Assembly: GCF_003491305.1 (NCBI RefSeq)
Contig: NZ_CP022706.1
Coordinates: 2,172,501-2,217,500, forward strand
Direction of reading: 5' to 3'
Length of the DNA stretch: 45,000 bases
From: Methanobacterium sp. BAmetb5
GTDB taxonomy: Archaea > Methanobacteriota > Methanobacteria > Methanobacteriales > Methanobacteriaceae
In this document: positions 36,686-45,000 of the stretch, piece by piece
Position numbering within the stretch: position 1 is the first letter of the stretch
Layout of the letters: each line of letters starts with the position of its first letter
Position numbers and translations under genes: made by a program
Notes under the pieces: generated by a model
What the model was told of the DNA's origin: nothing
Databases searched by the model: none
What the model saw: the letters and a program-made list of their open reading frames with translations, nothing else

Positions 36686-36999
36686 GTTATACGCCCCTAC
36701 CTAATGTAATTTTGATAAGCACCAGTGGGAATGATCAGTATATTGTTCTCCCGTAAGGTACTGTTTGGTAATGGTTTAGTATGTTTTTCAAGTATCCTTC
36801 CAAAATTTTAATAACCCGAAGGGAGACTTAAATATCTATACTAAAAAATTATCAAAATTTTACTGAAATAGTTTCAAAGGACCTGATTTCCAGGATAAAT
36901 ATAAAATGATAATGTTTGTTTATTGTTTACTGGGAATTTGTTCAAATGGGATTTTTTAGAACATTCTAATTAATCACATGATTTTACGGAGGAAATGAC
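36686..36999. other. Intergenic region upstream of pdxS
   Basis: About 315 nt. ATAAATATAAAATG at about 36896-36909 is a plausible TATA element some 95 nt before pdxS. GGAGG at 36989-36993 is its ribosome binding site. No RNA gene or ORF recognised. Confidence 0.4.
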
Positions 37000-37882
<883 letters not shown>

Positions 37883-37898
37883 TCTCCTATTTTCAAAC

Positions 37899-37907
37899 TT
37901 TTTTTTT
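37899..37907 (+). terminator. T-tract after pdxS
   Basis: Nine T 18 nt after the stop codon; no strong stem precedes it. Confidence 0.55.
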
Positions 37908-38058
37908 ACTGTTAACTTTCATCTAATTAAGAAGAGTTATTTTAAGTAGAGTTATTCTAAATATTATCAAAAATCCCTTATTTTCTGAAAATAGCACGTT
38001 AACTAGTATGTTATTATGATTCTATCTTATTTTACGGTTTTTATCCTTAAAATTTAAT

Positions 38059-38088
38059 AAAAAAAAGTTATACCCGGGTTACGGGTAT
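38059..38088 (-). terminator. Intrinsic-terminator-like hairpin and U-tract after the lipoprotein gene
   Basis: On the minus strand ATACCCG and CGGGTAT (38082-38088 and 38070-38076) pair around TAACC, followed by AAC and eight T (38059-38066). This GC-rich stem plus U-tract looks like a bacterial factor-independent terminator. Confidence 0.65.
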
Positions 38089-38136
38089 TTCAGGTTAAAT
38101 ATTTTTTTTCACGGATTCTCTATCATTTTAGAGGGT

Positions 38137-38619
38137 CTAACTCAGTTTTATTTCCAGTGAATTGGAGTTTATGGTATGTTTGGATCCGTTATTATCGGTG
38201 AAGGTAACTGCGAATCCTCCAATGGAAAAGGGGTTGGATACGGTGGCGCTGCTTCCAAAGTCCTCTTGGACCTGTTTGTCAGTAGGTATGTACATGTTCC
38301 AGGTGAAGGTTTTGGTCTGACCAGCGTTAATGGTGCCCAAATTTTTGTCAAAATCCTGACTATGTGTTAAAACATTTTGAACTGGTTTAGAACCCTTATT
38401 AGTGACACTGCAGTTTATGGTTACGGTGCTCCCTTTGGTTGCTGTTGCTGGGCCAGTCATTTTTGCCGATACATCAGCTTCTTTAACTGTTGAGGTATTG
38501 GTTGTGCTGGAATTGTTAACGGGAGTAGTCTGGTTATTTTTTTGGTCGGTGCACCCTGAGGCCAGAACAACTAGTATGAATAAGCCTATAATTCCCAATA
38601 ATCCTATTTTACGTTTCAT
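38137..38619 (-). CDS. Predicted lipoprotein with CARDB/NEW3-like beta domain
   Basis: About 160 aa from the ATG at 38619: MKRKIGLLGIIGLFILVVLASGC, a signal peptide with a lipobox ending LASGC, so the cysteine would be lipidated. Longer in-frame starts at 38631 and 38646 spoil the signal. Then an Asn/Thr-rich linker with N-x-S/T sites and a beta-sandwich (TKGSTVTINCSVTNKGSKPV, AGQTKTFTWNMYIP), as in CARDB or DUF11-like domains. Anchored outside the membrane; ligand unknown. Confidence 0.75.
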   Translation of the reverse strand: MKRKIGLLGIIGLFILVVLASGCTDQKNNQTTPVNNSSTTNTSTVKEADVSAKMTGPATATKGSTVTINCSVTNKGSKPVQNVLTHSQDFDKNLGTINAGQTKTFTWNMYIPTDKQVQEDFGSSATVSNPFSIGGFAVTFTDNNGSKHTINSNSLEIKLS

Positions 38620-38757
38620 GTTGGTCCACATCCTGTTGGTGATCAATTTTAATAAAGGAATAGGAAGTATATAATTTTAGCTATTTCCCTTTTTATTGAT
38701 TTTTTGGGGTCACGGCGGGTGGGTGGTCCATCATGAGTAACTTTTTAATAAAAATAT

Positions 38758-39540
<783 letters not shown>

Positions 39541-39855
39541 GATAGCACCGTTAGTTAAGGTAAGGATCAGTTTTTAGATAAATCAGTTTAACAATTTTTG
39601 GTAAAGGATCAGTTTAAGTAAACTAGAATAAATTAATTTTTAGATTTAATTAATTTTTGTTAAAAATATATCATTCATTAAGATTAACCAATCGCGAGGC
39701 CAAAATCACAGAAAACGAGTACTATCTAACTGGAATAATAATCTTAAAAATATCCAAAATTAAAAGAGTCCAGTTAAAGAGTTATATCAAGTTGTTTTAA
39801 AAATAAAAAAAAGGAGAGAGGAAAGAGGGGTTTGAAAGTGGATTTTTGGAGGGTT
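39541..39855. other. Intergenic region between glnK and the DNA glycosylase gene
   Basis: 315 nt, AT-rich. Contains ATCAGTTT three times within about 50 nt near 39566-39615, upstream of the glycosylase gene. An A8 run at 39805-39812 is a T-tract on the minus strand and probably ends the amt-glnK transcript. No ORF supported. Confidence 0.4.
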
Positions 39856-40203
<348 letters not shown>

Positions 40204-40209
40204 TCAGCC

Positions 40210-41436
<1,227 letters not shown>

Positions 41437-41633
41437 TTATATATTCCTCCTTTATTCATATTATCCATATATTTGGTTTTTTTAAGATACATTTTGTAAA
41501 CAAAGATACAAACACTATTTTCCAGTGTTAAAGATGTTTTATGGTATTTTGGGTTAATTAATAGCTTTAATTATGTTTTCCACAGTTTTGTTGATTTATT
41601 TCATGGAAGATTCACCCCAATTTACCGGATATC

Positions 41634-41647
41634 GGAAGCATACTTCC
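41634..41647. promoter_or_regulatory. NrpR-type nitrogen operator of amt-glnK
   Basis: GGAA-GCATAC-TTCC, extended by C and G to a 16-bp near-palindrome (41633-41648). This is the GGAA-N6-TTCC consensus known for the methanogen nitrogen repressor NrpR. It lies about 5-18 nt downstream of the start site predicted from the TATA box, fitting repression by blocking RNA polymerase. Confidence 0.82.
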
Positions 41648-41672
41648 GACAACTGATCATTGTATCTTCCTC

Positions 41673-41680
41673 CTTATAAA
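41673..41680 (-). promoter_or_regulatory. TATA box of amt-glnK
   Basis: TTTATAAG on the minus strand, preceded by CCCAAACA as a possible BRE region. Its distance to the NrpR-type operator matches that at the second amt promoter. Confidence 0.6.
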
Positions 41681-41866
41681 TGTTTGGGTCATAATCTGAC
41701 AAAAGGTAACATGCCCTGAATTTTTGACATGTTTTTCCAGTATTCATTGAGAATTTGTTACACTGGAGAGGGATGTTTTTAAAAATTATATTGTATTTAA
41801 AATAATGGTGGTTAAAAAATGATGAAACTTAAAACTTAAAAAGAGTTTAGAGAGAGGAGGATGGAT

Positions 41867-42215
<349 letters not shown>

Positions 42216-42265
42216 CATGATTCTCTTATGAGTGACTATGGCCGTTTTGTATTATTTATAGCTGC

Positions 42266-43515
<1,250 letters not shown>

Positions 43516-43619
43516 ATAAAACAAATCTCTGAAATTTGTTTTTCTCCACTTTCAACATGTTTTAACTCCCAGTTAATTGTCATGTTCCTGAAGCCGGAAC
43601 CTGGTGGCAATAGGATGGG

Positions 43620-43633
43620 GGAAACATACTTCC
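43620..43633. promoter_or_regulatory. NrpR-type nitrogen operator of the second amt-glnK
   Basis: GGAA-ACATAC-TTCC. Shares the CATACTTCC half and geometry with the site at 41634. It overlaps the transcription start expected from the TATA box at 43648-43659. Confidence 0.82.
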
Positions 43634-43647
43634 GATTATGGGTTTGG

Positions 43648-43659
43648 TATTATATAAAA
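43648..43659 (-). promoter_or_regulatory. TATA box of the second amt-glnK
   Basis: TTTTATATAATA on the minus strand about 25 nt before the operator centre. Confidence 0.6.
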
Positions 43660-43857
43660 TTTGTGTCTTAATTTTTAAGGAGGTTATAATAATTCCTGCT
43701 GAAAAAGGGTCGTTATTATCCCTAAAAAGTGCAAGAAAATTTTCCAGCAAAATGTTTAGGGGGAGTCTAAAAATAAAAAGTCCTTAAATTAAAAAAAAAG
43801 TTAATAAAAAAAGAATTGGGTAAGTTTCAAAAAAAAGAAAAAAAGTATTATGGCCTT

Positions 43858-45000
<1,143 letters not shown>

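Larger units (their letters stand above)
41437..41866. other. Leader and promoter region of the amt-glnK pair at 40-41 kb
   Basis: 430 nt. Holds a TATA box (41673-41680) and GGAA-N6-TTCC operator (41634-41647), both listed separately, and a roughly 210-nt leader before amt. On the minus strand AAGGAGG near 41668-41674 precedes an ATG at 41660 that opens a 12-codon frame (MISCRKYASDIR). Confidence 0.55.

Overview
The window looks like a chromosomal segment of a pseudomurein-walled methanogen of the order Methanobacteriales, most likely a Methanobacterium species. Pointers are an Orc1/Cdc6 initiator, a CDC48-type AAA ATPase, RtcB with archease, short-form quinolinate synthase, the archaeal FMN-domain glutamate synthase, amt-glnK pairs with NrpR-type operators (GGAA-N6-TTCC), T-tract terminators, and frequent GTG/TTG starts behind GGTG or GGAGG ribosome binding sites. 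Base composition is moderate to AT-rich. I cannot name the species from sequence alone.

Region 1 (1-22 kb) is a cell-surface polysaccharide locus. After the truncated orc1/cdc6 come an LCP-like DUF4012 protein (minus), a three-part glycosyltransferase of 965 aa, an FkbM methyltransferase with an N-terminal tandem repeat (minus), a two-domain glycosyltransferase resembling chondroitin/hyaluronan-type polymerases, and two tandem asparagine-synthetase-like proteins that lack the N-terminal cysteine. UDP-glucose 6-dehydrogenase, an ABC-2 polysaccharide exporter (permease plus ATPase), two GT2 enzymes and a polyprenyl-phosphate sugar-1-phosphate transferase follow. Convergent to these lie an LCP (LytR-CpsA-Psr) family protein and a DUF1616 membrane protein. 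Together these would start a glycan on a lipid carrier, build it with UDP-glucuronate, possibly amidate or methylate it, export it by an ABC transporter and transfer it to the wall. This resembles bacterial teichoic or teichuronic acid assembly, in an archaeon. The stretch from about 5.0 to 12.5 kb is visibly more AT-rich than its surroundings.

Region 2 (22-36 kb) is housekeeping with islands of unknowns: two small surface or membrane proteins, CDC48, archease, a PHP-domain protein, a small unknown protein flanked on both sides by ~20-bp imperfect tandem repeats, RtcB, a methylthioadenosine/methylthioinosine phosphorylase, NadA, a membrane protein paired with a fused GT2/MJ1255-type glycosyltransferase, a DUF763 protein and a TPR protein.

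Region 3 (36-45 kb) holds an unknown protein whose coding-like sequence runs upstream of any normal start codon, PdxS, a predicted lipoprotein with an intrinsic-terminator-like hairpin, an Fpg/Nei-type DNA glycosylase with a degenerate zinc finger, and a nitrogen-assimilation block on the minus strand: amt-glnK twice and the 3' part of glutamate synthase. Both amt operons carry a TATA box followed by a GGAA-N6-TTCC palindrome at the predicted transcription start. No tRNA, rRNA, CRISPR array or insertion sequence was recognised.
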